Positions 38,018-48,586 of a stretch of 64,000 nt of DNA are shown piece by piece. The stretch's first letter is position 1, and every line of letters starts with the position of its first letter. Origin of the DNA: Saururus chinensis. Its lineage: Eukaryota > Streptophyta > Magnoliopsida > Piperales > Saururaceae. Where the stretch lies: contig CP141145.1 of the NCBI GenBank assembly GCA_035235625.1, positions 26,414,563 to 26,478,562 on the forward strand, read 5' to 3'. The translations under genes and the position numbers were made by a program. The notes under the pieces are model-generated. The model searched no databases. It worked only from the letters and a program-made list of their open reading frames with translations, and was not told where the DNA came from.

Positions 38018-38281
38018 GCTGGTGAGAAGAAGAGAAGCATCATGGCATGGGAAGAGGGAAGAAGTAACAGGGGATGGTGGAGGGAGAGAGAAGAGATGGG
38101 TGTCAGAGATAGAGAGAAGAGAGGAGAGGAGGGCGATCAGAGGTTCCTGGAACTAGAGAAGAGGAAGATGACGGAGCCTGATCTCACTTCTCCGGGAAAG
38201 ATGCATGTTTCCGTCGAAGATCACTGCCTCCGATTGCTTTTTTGCTCGCCCAAAACAGTTTGCCGTAGCCAAGGAACATAG

Positions 38282-39250
38282 AAGAGAAGCGAGGTTGATT
38301 GGATTATCCAAAAATTACATTATGAGTACTGTTCATAATTCTAGGCATTGTAAACTGTCACTTTTTTACTAACTCCGGATTCCGAATTTTGTATTCTACA
38401 GGCTAAATAAATGACGCAGTATTTTAAATATAGCATTTGAAATCTTAATATACTAACACTATATTATAAATATCACTGTTCAAATCCACAGTGACTAACG
38501 CGAAATTCTGAAATTTAGATATTTTATTTTAAAATCTAGATTGACTAACCCCCATGTAACAAGTAAACTTAAACAATAAAGTATCAGACATAAAGAATCA
38601 TAACCCACATATAGAGAACATGAACTCGGCAAGTAAATACAACGTAAGAAAGACAACTTGAGGAATTCCAATAGAACCTGACTAAATAGACCTGAATGAA
38701 TCAAACCCATCATTTCCCAGGGAACTTTGAACTATAAAGAGACTAACATAATTCAAATGAGCGGTCAACAAAATTTTCATTAAACAAAAGACCCACAAGT
38801 AGTATAACAACGAAACAGAGCATCAAAATCTTCCAGTAGTTTATTTTCACATTGTGCATATAAAGTTCTAATTAAAGACTGATTGAGTACTAAGATATAA
38901 TTTCATTGATTTTCATGTCTAAAAAGCCCGAACCAGGAAACAAGTCAAGAGAGTTTAAATAAGACACTGATTGAGTACTAAGATATAATTTTATTGATTT
39001 TCACGTCTAAAAAACTCGAACCAGGAAACAAGTCAAGAGAGTTTAAATAAGACAAGTAGGAGGAGCAGGAGATGACGAATACAACTATATAAAGCATCTA
39101 TTCTATAATTTAACGATGGATATAAGCATTGAGTGACCCCTGAGACAACTTTTGAGTCATATTGAGTCATACTACACCAAGAACCAACATGAGCACTTAT
39201 ACAAGTGTAATAAAATCATACGGGCCACTGGGTCCAAAGGTGGTAGGAGT
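38282..39250. other. AT-rich spacer with an 88-bp tandem duplication
   Basis: No gene is recognised. The only clear structure is the tandem duplication at 38879-39054. Confidence 0.5.
38879..39054. repeat. Two tandem 88-bp copies
   Basis: 38879-38966 and 38967-39054 are adjacent and nearly identical, starting CTGATTGAGTACTAAG and ending TTTAAATAAGACA. They differ at only a handful of positions, so the duplication is recent compared with the other repeats here. Confidence 0.93.
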
Positions 39251-39308
39251 GGTTGCGTCGACCTTACATGTGTCATCGTTACACTAATTCAAGTATGAGC
39301 TACATACG

Positions 39309-39419
<111 letters not shown>

Positions 39420-39572
39420 GCATATGACTAAGTTGTGTATTAATACGTTATGGGGCCCAGATGCACGAATTATATATCGAGGGTGTGACCTGTAGTTAGT
39501 GAGGGGTCGACCTTGTCGCGGGCTTGGCCGTGTACAAGGGGTATAGACCTCCACGGGCTCTGAGAGATAGAG

Positions 39573-39967
39573 TGTTGTGCACGATGATCAGACTCGACCA
39601 GTATCTCAGAAGACTCTCCAAGACTTTACTTTATTTCTTTCCTAGTTGTATTGAAGTATTTATTATTGTAATACTTTACTATTTTCTTTAGTTTAGATAT
39701 TGGGATGTAAAACAGTGTTGGTTCAGTTAGTGGTCCGGGCTAGCTAAACCACTAACTGGCATACACTCTTAGGGAGCTGGACTGGTCTTGGGTTGGGTTG
39801 GCACAACTCCCTAGGGGACTGGTCGTCCCCTATATAGGACGATCCTCTCTATTTTGAAGTTATGCAATTGAAGTTATTTTGTGTTTCTCCCCTTTCTTCC
39901 TTACTTCTCCCCTTTCCCTGCGTAGATCTCCTAGGTACCGATTGTACCTACACCGGGCACATCACAG
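39573..39967 (+). mobile_element. Possible short LTR with TATA-like box
   Basis: The stretch begins TGTTGTGCACGATG and ends GGGCACATCACA, giving TG...CA ends with a short inverted similarity (TGTTGTGC and TGTGATGTGC). A promoter-like CCCTATATAGGACG lies at 39828-39841. Flanking 5-bp sequences (TAGAG, GGGTC) do not match, so a complete LTR is unproven. Confidence 0.28.
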
Positions 39968-40970
39968 GGTCTGCTCCCCTTGTATTTGAACCTCTAAGAG
40001 AAACTGGAAAGAATTAAGCAAGTTAGCCCATATAGAAAAGCCCACAATTAGGCCCGCCTAAAAGAAGAAATACGAGGGTATTTAGAGAGAGAGTAAGAGA
40101 GGAGGAAGCCCTAGCCAATGGCCGCCCCACTCTCTTCCTCCTCTCTCCCAATTGCCGCCCCTCTCTCCCAATTGCCGCCCCTCTCTCTTTCTCACTTGGT
40201 TCGGCCTACACATAGAAGGGAGAATCCTTGCTGCTGGACGCCCCAATTCTCTCCTCTCCTTGGACTTTTTGGCGGGATGAAAGGAGGAGAAGACTCCCTC
40301 CTCCTTAGTTGGATCGAGTTGGATTATTCAATGGCTGGTTTTTTACTGAGATTTCCTTCAATCTAAGCATGGGTTTGTGAGGGATCAACGCATAGATAAT
40401 CTCATTTTTCTATTATTTGTTTGATCTTGTAATTGGCATGCAAGAGTTGGTTTTTAGAGGGCATGCAAGGGCTGAAATGCCTAGGTCAGTTCATATTTGT
40501 CCCTCTTTGAATTCTTAATTGCATGATTCATTGATTGGGTTATGTATATTGCTAATTAATTAGAGGTCTATGCATATTTTCATTGTAGATTAATTAAATA
40601 TTAGTGTTTGATTGGTGTGACACCCTGATCCCACCGTACTTCTGTTGGTCCGGCCACTCAATAGCTTTTACTATTCACAAATGGAGGAACAAGGACCCCT
40701 TCACCAAGCTGAGAGAATGCAACAATAGTTTCTTAGAGTGAAGTACAACAAAGGTAAGAAGTAGATGTGTTAAGCCTCTAAGAACTACTTCTCTAATTCA
40801 GATTCTAATCTACCCATGCTCTCCTTTACCTTTGACATGTCTTGCCTCCACTTCAAATTTAGTTTGAAAACTCTAATTCTACTACACTACATAATTCCAA
40901 TCTCACAAACACGGTTTTACACCACAATTCTAAGTAAGAGATATAATTCGAAATAATTCTAATTATATAT
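39968..40970. other. Leader-like and LTR-start-like sequence, no gene
   Basis: 40080-40200 holds AGAGAG runs and a 22-bp tandem repeat (CTCTCTCCCAATTGCCGCCC twice). An 82-codon frame at 40118-40366 lies over it and shows no known domain. TGTGACACCCTGATCC at 40617-40632 looks like a gypsy LTR start, but no matching end was found. Confidence 0.3.
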
Positions 40971-40976
40971 ATATAT

Positions 40977-41212
40977 AGGAAAAAGTTTATATGAGCCCGG
41001 GCTCATATGAATCTATATGATCCCAAGCTCTATGGGCTGTCGAATTTACATCTAATGACCCATAATACTCATGGGTTTAAATACTCATGAGTAATCATGA
41101 GTGTTATGGGTCACTGGATATAAATTCGATGGGCCATAAAGCCCGGGTTCATGTAGGCGTTAAAGCCCGGGCTTATGCAGGCGTATATGAGCCCGAGCTC
41201 ATATAAATGAGA

Positions 41213-41213
<1 letters not shown>
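40977..41213. mobile_element. Foldback MITE (237 bp), same family as 34577 and 47627
   Basis: The element begins AGGAAAAAGTTTATATGAGC and ends CTCATATAAATGAGAC. Its terminal arms (TATGAGCCCGGGCTCATAT and TATGAGCCCGAGCTCATAT) are themselves palindromic. The middle carries GTCGAATTTACATCTAATG and, reversed, a GGATATAAATTCGATGG copy. It sits in a TA-rich target, so the 9-bp duplication cannot be proven, but TATATATAT precedes and TTATATATA follows. It has no coding capacity. Confidence 0.7.

Positions 41214-41214
<1 letters not shown>

Positions 41215-41286
<72 letters not shown>
41215..41286. repeat. (TA)n microsatellite
   Basis: About 36 TA units directly follow the right end of the foldback MITE. 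The left flank is also a short TA run, so the element probably inserted into a microsatellite. Confidence 0.97.
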
Positions 41287-41291
<5 letters not shown>

Positions 41292-41311
41292 CAACAGGTG
41301 ATTTTAAGTGT

Positions 41312-42230
41312 AACGACTGTAGATCAAAAGCCTTGCTTTTAGTATGTGAAACTGTGTAACGGCGAATACTGTAGTTTCATATGGAATACTATTTGGGATA
41401 GTTGCAGTTGTCAGTGGATTAAGGCGACTCTGACGCAAGCCCCATTTTCAATCATCTCCTGCAGGAAAAAGTACAGAGAGCAGCCAGTAAATAACAGATA
41501 AACGCCTTTTAAAACGGAAAATGAAACACAGGATAAGGTACGACGAAGAGAAGAATTAAGAATTCAGTCAATTTTTTGCAGGAAGCGCTATAAATCTATT
41601 GTTTTCTTTGCCTGCACTGTAGTATAAAGGGAGTCAAGTTGGACAAATATTTTCCTCACATTTAGCATGACCGCTGGATGTGTGGAGGAGGGGAGCCTGA
41701 AAACTGTTGATCAGTCTCCTTGTTGTTAGTCATAAGCCTTATCGTGAAAAAGTTCAGCATGCAAAAGAGAACCAGGAAAGATACAAAGGTAAGCACACTC
41801 CCAAGTCCCAAGGCGGCTCCATTCTCATTTTCAAGTTCCAGGCCGAATTCAAAATGGGTTCCTTTCTTTGTCATGTTCTGAGCTAAGCAACCCCGATCAC
41901 GACCCCTCCATAGACCATCCTGTTTCAGCTGAGTGATCTGACATCGATATGTAGGCGGCTGCGTCAGCACCAGCCGCCCAACAAGTCCTTGACTCAGGCA
42001 ATAGACTTTTATACGATTCCGTTTAGTCATGTCCTTACCTCCTCCCTCCTTCTTATGCTGTTTGTTACTCATCTCCACTCTAAAAAAACAAGCCATGGCA
42101 CTGAGGTTGCAATTCCCGCTGAAATTGTCCTCATTTCTGTCATGGGTTCTAGTAGATTGAATCGCCATAAGCTCAAAGGTTCTCTCTCTTTTTGTTTTTA
42201 GTTTTCATCTGCTTTCTCTATTTAACTTTG
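41312..42230 (+). repeat. Tandem duplication, copy A: upstream region of the membrane-protein gene without its coding part
   Basis: Collinear with 43807-43924 plus 47283-48440. Shared blocks are GACTGTAGATCA, TATTTGGGATAGT, ACGCAAGCCCCATTTTCAAT, GGGTTCCTTTCTTTGTCA, GTCCTTACCTCCTCCCTCC and AGATTGAATCGCCA. In the second copy this sequence leads into the gene at 48587. Here similarity stops near 42230 and AT-rich sequence follows. A 168-codon minus-strand frame (41662-42168) with a hydrophobic segment lies across it. It is not conserved as an open frame in copy B, so I do not call it a gene. Confidence 0.78.
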
Positions 42231-42683
42231 TATATTAAGATGTTACTACTATCGTAGAGAATTTTTGTAAGTTTCACTTAACGAAGTAGATGGCCTCTTG
42301 AGTATTGTCATAATATAAAAATGGTGATATGTTTATGCTATTGGGCATACTTTTACTTTGGTGTACGTCTTTATCTTTATGTTCTCGCGATGATATATCT
42401 GTTTGTTGATTATATTATATACATATCTTGCTATTTTTAATTTGTGATTTCACTATCATTGTTATGATTCTTATTTAGCCATTCTATTATATATATTATT
42501 ATATTTAACATCTTTATTAAAATGAGTAATTAAGTTGGGATGTGGGTGATGAGAAAGAGTGACAAATAATAATGTAAATTGATGTAGAAGTCTTGATTTA
42601 GTTAACTAAATCTTTGCATACACACGCATGAGTACAAATTACTTATATTATTATATATTGTGTATATATAATATATATTTTGT
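42231..42683. other. AT-rich spacer
   Basis: No feature was seen beyond AT runs. It separates the duplicated promoter copy from the dispersed repeat. Confidence 0.5.
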
Positions 42684-43250
42684 CTAGGCCCTGTTATTTT
42701 GTGATATAGTTTGACCTTATTTAATTTAATGCTCTGATTTAAAAATATATTTGAAAACAAGCAATTCGTACCCCGAGATACCTTATCAAATATTTGACAA
42801 AATATTTAAAAAAATTAATTTTTATTATTTTAATTTTAAAAACTAATTTAAGAATCTAAGGGCTTGATAGAATTTAACTCCACTTTGGGTTTTGGGTTTT
42901 AAAGCAGAGCACTCCCTCTGGAATCATTCAGAGGAGAGTTACTGTGTAAAGCTACAAAATCTTGACTTATATTTTGGTCTCAATAAAAACCCTAAAGAAG
43001 AATGCTTTATCCCCTAGAATGGTTCAATTTCCCTTAAAGACTTCGTACCACAAAAGACTGTTAAATGAGAAGTGACTCCCGGGGTGTACTGAATCAGTTC
43101 ATCGATAAGAATTTGGTTGATATTATCTTACAAGTTCATGTGATTGCTCCACACCATTATCAGGAAAAATTGTAGGGGTAAGTCTCATGCCTAAAGTAAT
43201 TGCAGCGGTGGTAAACGTAAAGCAGAGAAAAACATAAAAGCAGCATAGGG
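42684..43250. repeat. Dispersed repeat, copy B (partner at 25260-25888)
   Basis: Collinear with copy A, and continues past AAGCAGCATAGGG into AGCTTCCAAG without the LTR that interrupts copy A there. It therefore represents the empty-site state. Confidence 0.75.
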
Positions 43251-43806
43251 TAGCTTCCAAGATGCAAACATAAGATCACCGTCAGTACAACAAGTGATAG
43301 CTCTGTTCATCAAGTCCGCCAAGGAGCCCACTCCCACGGCGGACAAGATTGGGAGTAGTGCTTCTCCCGTCCCCGTCGGACCTGTGGTCTCCGCTCCCAC
43401 TTGATGTGTTAATTTTGATGGGGCGGTTTTCTGAGAATCTCAACAAATCTCGGGGCGGGGTTCTGCGCTAGAAACAACCTCGGCATGATCCTTTCATGGG
43501 CAACAGCCAAAAGGCTAGTGTTCTTGGCCGAGGAGGCCAAACTTTTGGGGCAGACCAAGGTGATTACTGTTGCTGCCGATTTGGGTTGAAGGCAGGTATG
43601 CTTTCTAATTTCTTGGATTCTAATTTTGGAGGCTCGCTCTTCTCTTATTTATTTTAAATTTGTCTCATTTTCCCTTTCCCTTTGCCATCCCCTTCCCCAA
43701 ATGGCAACCTCGTGTTTCTTCGGGCTGATTAGGGCAGCCTCTTCCCTAAACTTCTCCGTTACTTCCATGTATGCTAGTCACACCTTTCCAAATAAAAAAA
43801 AACTTA
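43251..43806. other. GC-richer, exon-like stretch of unknown origin
   Basis: A plus-strand phrase at about 43490-43596 reads SWATAKRLVFLAEEAKLLGQ, then TKVITVAADLG, and stops at TGA. A minus-strand 69-codon frame (43191-43400) reads ILSAVGVGSLADLMNRAI with a hydrophobic end. Both have coding-like composition, but I recognise neither family, and they lie between the two tandem copies. They may be remnants of the duplicated gene environment. Confidence 0.3.
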
Positions 43807-43924
43807 CAGTGACTGTAGATCAGAAACTTAACTATTGCTTTAGTATGTGAAACTGTATAATGGGGAATACTGTAGTCTTAAATGGAATAGTATTTGGGAT
43901 AGTCGCAGTTGCCTGTGAATCAAG
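43807..43924 (+). repeat. Tandem duplication, copy B, left part
   Basis: Matches 41312-41425 (GACTGTAGATCA, TATTTGGGATAGTCGCAGTTG). Collinearity breaks here and resumes at about 47283, after the chromovirus. The insert between them therefore spans about 43925-47282. Confidence 0.78.
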
Positions 43925-44012
43925 AAGAATTTGGGAAACACCGGATTGGGAGATCGATGACGCACACGCTAGCTAGAGCACATTAGCATAAGTTACACGT
44001 GCGCTAGCATGT

Positions 44013-44462
44013 TGTCACGGACTGCATTCTAGATACCCTACTAATTTTTTTTATTTTTTTTATATATATTTTATTTATTTTTATGTATTTTTTATTTATA
44101 TTTTATGGTGCAACTATGCCCGTACAACTACTTTGGCTGCTACTCCAGCCATATACAAAAAATATCTTATGTTATATAGGACGTAGTGAGTAGTTGTGTT
44201 ATTGGTTATAATGTTGTTCCACACATTGTTTATAAATATGTTAATAGTGAATGCATCCATTTTCTATGTTTCTGTACATTCGTTTCCTTGCAATGTAACT
44301 CGTTTTTTGCCCCCTACCTTTTTGCTTTGCATGAGCACCCGTAAGTGAGTTGCGCAGCGCATCTATACAAGGCAAGTCATTTGTCCTAAACAAAAGCTTG
44401 CTTGGTGGACCTTTAGCCTGCAAGAGCCGCACGGTTGACTGCCCAAGGGCACGTCCGTGATA
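44013..44462 (+). repeat. Chromovirus 5' LTR
   Basis: Begins TGTCACGGACTGC and ends near GTCCGTGATA, where CA is expected, giving a short inverted terminal match (TGTCACGGAC and GTCCGTGA). The primer-binding site follows at once. Confidence 0.8.
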
Positions 44463-44477
44463 GTTGGTATCAAAGTA
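44463..44477 (+). other. Primer-binding site (tRNA-Met type)
   Basis: GTTGGTATCAAAGTA directly after the 5' LTR resembles the plant gypsy consensus TGGTATCAGAGC, with one change. Confidence 0.75.
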
Positions 44478-44479
44478 AT

Positions 44480-46730
44480 ACACTTGCTGAGCATATTACT
44501 CACTTGCGAACTATGTTTGAGGTCCTTCGCCATAACAAACTATACGTCAAGTTGGAGAAGTGCTCATTTGCACAATAAGAAATTCTCTTTTGGGGACATC
44601 ATATCAGCAGTGGACAGGTTTGGATGGATCAAGAAAAGGTCCATGCAATTGAGGATTGGTCAGCCCCTACCAAAGTCAAATAGTTGCGAGCTTTCTTGGG
44701 CCTCTCCAACTAATATAGGCATTTTGTCCCAGGGTATTTACAGAAAGCTACCCCTTTAACGAACTTGTTAAAGAAAGATCGCCCTTAGTGTTGGTCAGAA
44801 CACTATAAAAAAGCCTTTGCTGAATTAAAGACAACGATCACGCAAGAACCAATGTTGCGACTCCCGGACTACTCCAAACCCTTTGAAGTTCAAACGGATG
44901 CCTCCGATTATTCCATTGGGGGCATTCTCTCACAAAAATACTACCATGTTGCCTTTGAAAGTCGCAAACTCAATGAAATGGAGCGACACTACATAGTACA
45001 AGAGAAGGAGATGACAACTATTATTTATTGTCTGCGCACCTGGTGTCACTACTTATTGGGTTCTTGCTTTGTCATCAAAACGGACAATATTGCGACTAGT
45101 TATTTCCAATCCCAACCCAAGTTATCTCTCAAACAAGCTTGGTGGCAAGACTTTTTGGCCGAATTCGACTATATATTGGAGTAAAAACCTAGGCGAAACA
45201 ATGTCATTGTTAATGCACTTAGTCAACAGGCCGAATTGACCGAACTGGCTTCCCTTCATTTTGCTAGCATCACTTCTTGTTCGAATGATTTACAACATCG
45301 CATCCGAATAGTAATGATGAAAGATCCCTTGATGTGTACCCTTCTCCAACAAGTGAAAGAAGACAAGACTTGTAGGTTTTGGCTTGACAATGGGTTACTG
45401 ATGACCAAGGGACAACGGCTTAATGTTCCAAAAGTAGACCACCTACGGAAAGAACTCCTTCATGAGTTTCATTACACTCCTTGGGCTGGCCATCCGGGTA
45501 TCCATCGCACATTGGCCTTATTGGAGCAGGCTTATTTTTGGCCTCACATGGGCAATAACGTTGAGGCATATGTCCAAACATGCCTTACATGCCAACAAGA
45601 CAAAGTGGAACGTGACAAGCCATGGGGCCTCCTTAAACCACTGCATGTACCACAGGGACCTTGGGAGAATGTTTCTCTCGACTTTATCTCGGCATTGCCC
45701 AAAGTTGGTGGATACGGATCAATCTTGATGGTTGTTGACCGTTTCTCTAAATATGCTACCTTCATGTCAGTTCCCAAACATTGCACCAGTGAAGAATCTA
45801 CCCACCTCTTTCTGAAGAATATTGTCAAGTATTGGGGGTGCCGCAAACCATTGTAAACGATTGAGATGGACGTTTCACAAGCCGCTTCTGGACAAAACTA
45901 TTTAAGCTACTTAGTTGCAAGCTAAGTTTCTCGTCGAGCATGCATCACCAAATAGATGACCAAACAGAGCGTGTCAATGCTCTCCTTGAGGAGTATCTAT
46001 GCCACTTCATTAGTACCAACCAGAAAAACTAGGTCAATCTCCTCGATGTGGCTCAGTTCTCCTACAACTTGTAGAAGAATTTCGCCACTAACTAGAGCCC
46101 CTTCGAATTAGCCACCGGCCACCAACCTGCCACACCCCACACACTGGCTCTGGGCTATAATGGCAACAGTCCCCTTACCTTCAGCCTCGTACAAGATTGG
46201 AACATAACCTCTAAAATTGCTCGTGCCTAGCTCAAGAAGGCCACTGCCCGCACAAAGAAGTGGGCCTATCAAGGCCACCACCCTCCACCTTTAGTGTGGG
46301 GGATCTCGTGCTCGTCAAGCTCAACCTTGCTTAATTGAAGCTTTTCCGCTAACTGCACAAAGGCCTTATTCGCAAGTATGAAGGTCCCATACCCATCCTC
46401 CAATAGGTCGGGAAAATATCTTACAAAGTGCAACTACTACCCTGGATGCAGATCCACCCCATCTTCCATGCCAACTGTCTGAAGTCATACCATGCAGATG
46501 TTGAAAACCTCTTGAGACAACACATTGCACGAGGCAATCCCAAAGTCACTACTGACATCAGAATTCTAGACGAAATCATCGATGATCATGAAGTTGAATG
46601 TGGCAAGGAGAAAACCCGCGAATTCCTCATCAAATGGCAAAACTTTCCACACAGATGGGAGCTAGAAGAAGAATTCATCAACCACCATGCTGATCAAGTC
46701 AAAGCCTACCTTCTGGAGAAGCATCAATGA
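44480..46730 (+). pseudogene. Gypsy pol remnant: RT end, RNase H, integrase, chromodomain
   Basis: In order: HLRTMFEVLRHNKLYVKLEK (the part of RT after the YVDD box, at 44500); PEPMLRLPDYSKPF-like and QTDASDYSIGGILSQ (RNase H, 44850-44940); the HHCC zinc finger of integrase, TPWAGHPGIHRTLALLEQAY to CLTCQQ (45475-45600). The integrase core begins NVSLDFISALPKVGGYGSIL with its first Asp. The tail DEIIDDHEVECGK and REFLIKWQNF (46580-46650) resembles a chromodomain. Stops at 45182 and 45854 and several shifts break it. The second catalytic Asp region carries a stop. The frame is non-functional. Confidence 0.88.
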
Positions 46731-46759
46731 GGACGTCGATGGAATTGAGTGGGAGAGCA

Positions 46760-47196
46760 TGTCACGAACTGCGTTCTGGGTTCCCTACCAATTCCCTTTT
46801 TGCTTTATTTACATGTATTATTCTTTATTTTTATGTATTATTCTTTATTTATGTTTTATAGTACAACTATGCCAATACAGCTACTTTGGCTGCCACTCCA
46901 CCTATATACAAAAAATATCTTATGCTATATAGGGGGGAGTGAGTAGTTGTGTTGTTGCACCTATTGCTTGTAAACATGTTAATAGTGAATGTCCCATGTT
47001 TGTGTTTATTCGTTTCTTTGCAATGTGACTGGCTTTCTACCCCTTACCTTTTTGCTTTGCATGAGCACCTATAAGTAATTTGTGCCACACATCTGTGCAA
47101 GGGAAGCCATTTGTCCCAAACAAAGGTTTGCTTGGTGGGCCTTTAGCCTGCAAACTCTGCACGGTCAGCTGCCTAAGGGCATGACATTGTCCGTCA
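46760..47196 (+). repeat. Chromovirus 3' LTR
   Basis: Begins TGTCACGAACTGC right after the chromodomain frame and ends near TTGTCCGTCA. It aligns along its length with 44013-44462, with many substitutions and small indels. Confidence 0.8.
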
Positions 47197-47282
47197 TTGA
47201 TCTTAAAATCGTACTCTTCCAAAACATTCTTTACCCCCGGCTCACGTTGAAGTGGGGGTGTGAAAAACGCTTCAATAATCAA

Positions 47283-48440
47283 TCTAACGCAAGCCCCATT
47301 TTCAATCATCTCCTGTAGAAAAAAGTATAAAACGAAAAATGAAACAGAGGACAAAGTACAACGAGGAGAAGAGTTAAGTAGGTAGTCAATTTGTCATGGA
47401 GTCTTTAACTGTAGCATGAAGGGAAACTTAGTTTAGAAAATTATTTTCCCGATCACTTAGTACGACCGCAGGATGAATGCACATGTGGGGAGCCTGAAAA
47501 TTGTTGATATGTTTTGGCATTGTTGATTACCAAGCTTTATCTTAAAAAAAGTTGGTAAAAAAAAATCTAAGAAATATGGCAAATATTTTTTTATGTTCTA
47601 CGTTTAGTATAAGCCGAATATAAGAAGAGGGCCGCTAAGGTGAGCTTGGGCTCACGTGTGGCTGCGTGAGCCTAGGCCCACCAGGTCGTCGAATTTATAT
47701 CCAACGGCCTATGTTACTCATGGGGTATTTGCCTCTGAGTAAGGTGGGCCATTAGATATAAATCCAATGACCTAGTGAGCCTAGGCTCACGTAGCCGCAC
47801 TTGAGCCTAGGCTCACCTTAACTTTTCCCATGTAAGAAACGCCTGAGAGACATTAATTTTCAAGATCGATATCACACACAATAAGATATATTAGCGCACA
47901 TAATACTTATACTAACGCTACTGTATGCGATATTGAAAATCAACGCATCCGATAACGTACTTTTTAAACTCTTCTAGAAAGAAGAAGGTAAGCATACACT
48001 CCCCAGGTGGAATTTGAAATGGGTTCCTTTCTTTGTCAAGTTTGTCAGAGTCGGCACGCCCGACCACGACCCCCTTCCTGTTTCAGCCAGCAATATGACG
48101 TCGACGTGTGGGCGTCGTCGTCCAGCACCAGCCTCCGAGCCAACCCTTGACTCAGGGAAGGCGGTAGAGTTTTGTGCCGTTTCCGTTTGGTCGTGTCCTT
48201 ACCTCCTCCCTCCTCTTTCGTCTTTTCTTCTTCTATGGTTTATATCGTCTCCCCTGTCCCCGTCCCTCCTCTATCATCTTTGCTTCTGCGGTTTGTTAGT
48301 CGCCTCCCTTGTGAAGAAAAGTCATAGTGCTGAGGTTGCTGCTCCCTGCTGTCGTGAGTTCCGGAAGATTGAATCGCCAGAAGCTCAAAGGTTCTCTCGC
48401 TTGTTTTTAGATTTCTTCTGCTTTCTCTATATCTTAGAGT
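47283..48440 (+). repeat. Tandem duplication, copy B, right part (upstream region of gene 48587)
   Basis: Resumes the match to 41430-42230 after the chromovirus. A 203-bp foldback MITE (47627-47829) is inserted in this copy and absent from copy A at the matching place. The last part serves as the promoter/5'UTR of the downstream gene. Confidence 0.75.
47627..47829. mobile_element. Foldback MITE (203 bp) with near-perfect 9-bp TSD
   Basis: The element begins GAGGGCCGCTAAGGTGAGC and ends CTCACCTTAACTTTTCCC. It is flanked by ATATAAGAA (47618-47626) and ATGTAAGAA (47830-47838), which differ at one of nine bases. Internal inverted blocks (GTCGAATTTATATCCAACG and reversed GATATAAATCCAATGAC) match those of the element at 40977. 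It is absent from the paralogous sequence of copy A, which supports real mobility. Confidence 0.78.
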
Positions 48441-48586
48441 CAAACAACTTTTGCGTACTCCAAGATTGTTGGAGTTCGGTTTGTGTTTACTCCAAAAGTT
48501 CGGATGATTGTAAACGAAAGTAGACTGACGGAGTAGAAGAGACGAAGGAACTTGAATTCTGAAGCTAACAGAAAGTGGCCGGAAAA
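48441..48586 (+). promoter_or_regulatory. 5'UTR of the membrane-protein gene
   Basis: The stretch between the end of the duplicated block and the ATG at 48587. The open frame from 48575 begins with GTG, so the ATG at 48587 is the proper plant start. No TATA box could be placed with confidence. Confidence 0.4.

Larger units (their letters stand above)
44013..47196 (+). mobile_element. Ty3/gypsy chromovirus with large 5' internal deletion
   Basis: Two LTRs of about 440-450 bp (44013-44462, 46760-47196) flank a damaged pol. Both begin TGTCACG and share long blocks such as TACAAAAAATATCTTATG and TTTTTGCTTTGCATGAGCAC. The primer-binding site TTGGTATCAAAGTA follows the 5' LTR. Order inside: end of reverse transcriptase, RNase H, zinc-finger integrase, chromodomain-like tail. 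Gag, protease and most of the reverse transcriptase are gone. The LTRs differ at many positions, so the insertion is old. No clean target duplication was found at these exact ends; extra bases of unclear origin lie on both sides (43925-44012, 47197-47282). Confidence 0.88.

Noticed and set aside
41662-42168. 168-codon minus-strand frame with a hydrophobic segment
   Set aside because: It lies in duplicated promoter sequence; the matching segment of the other copy is not open in this frame, so coding selection is unlikely.
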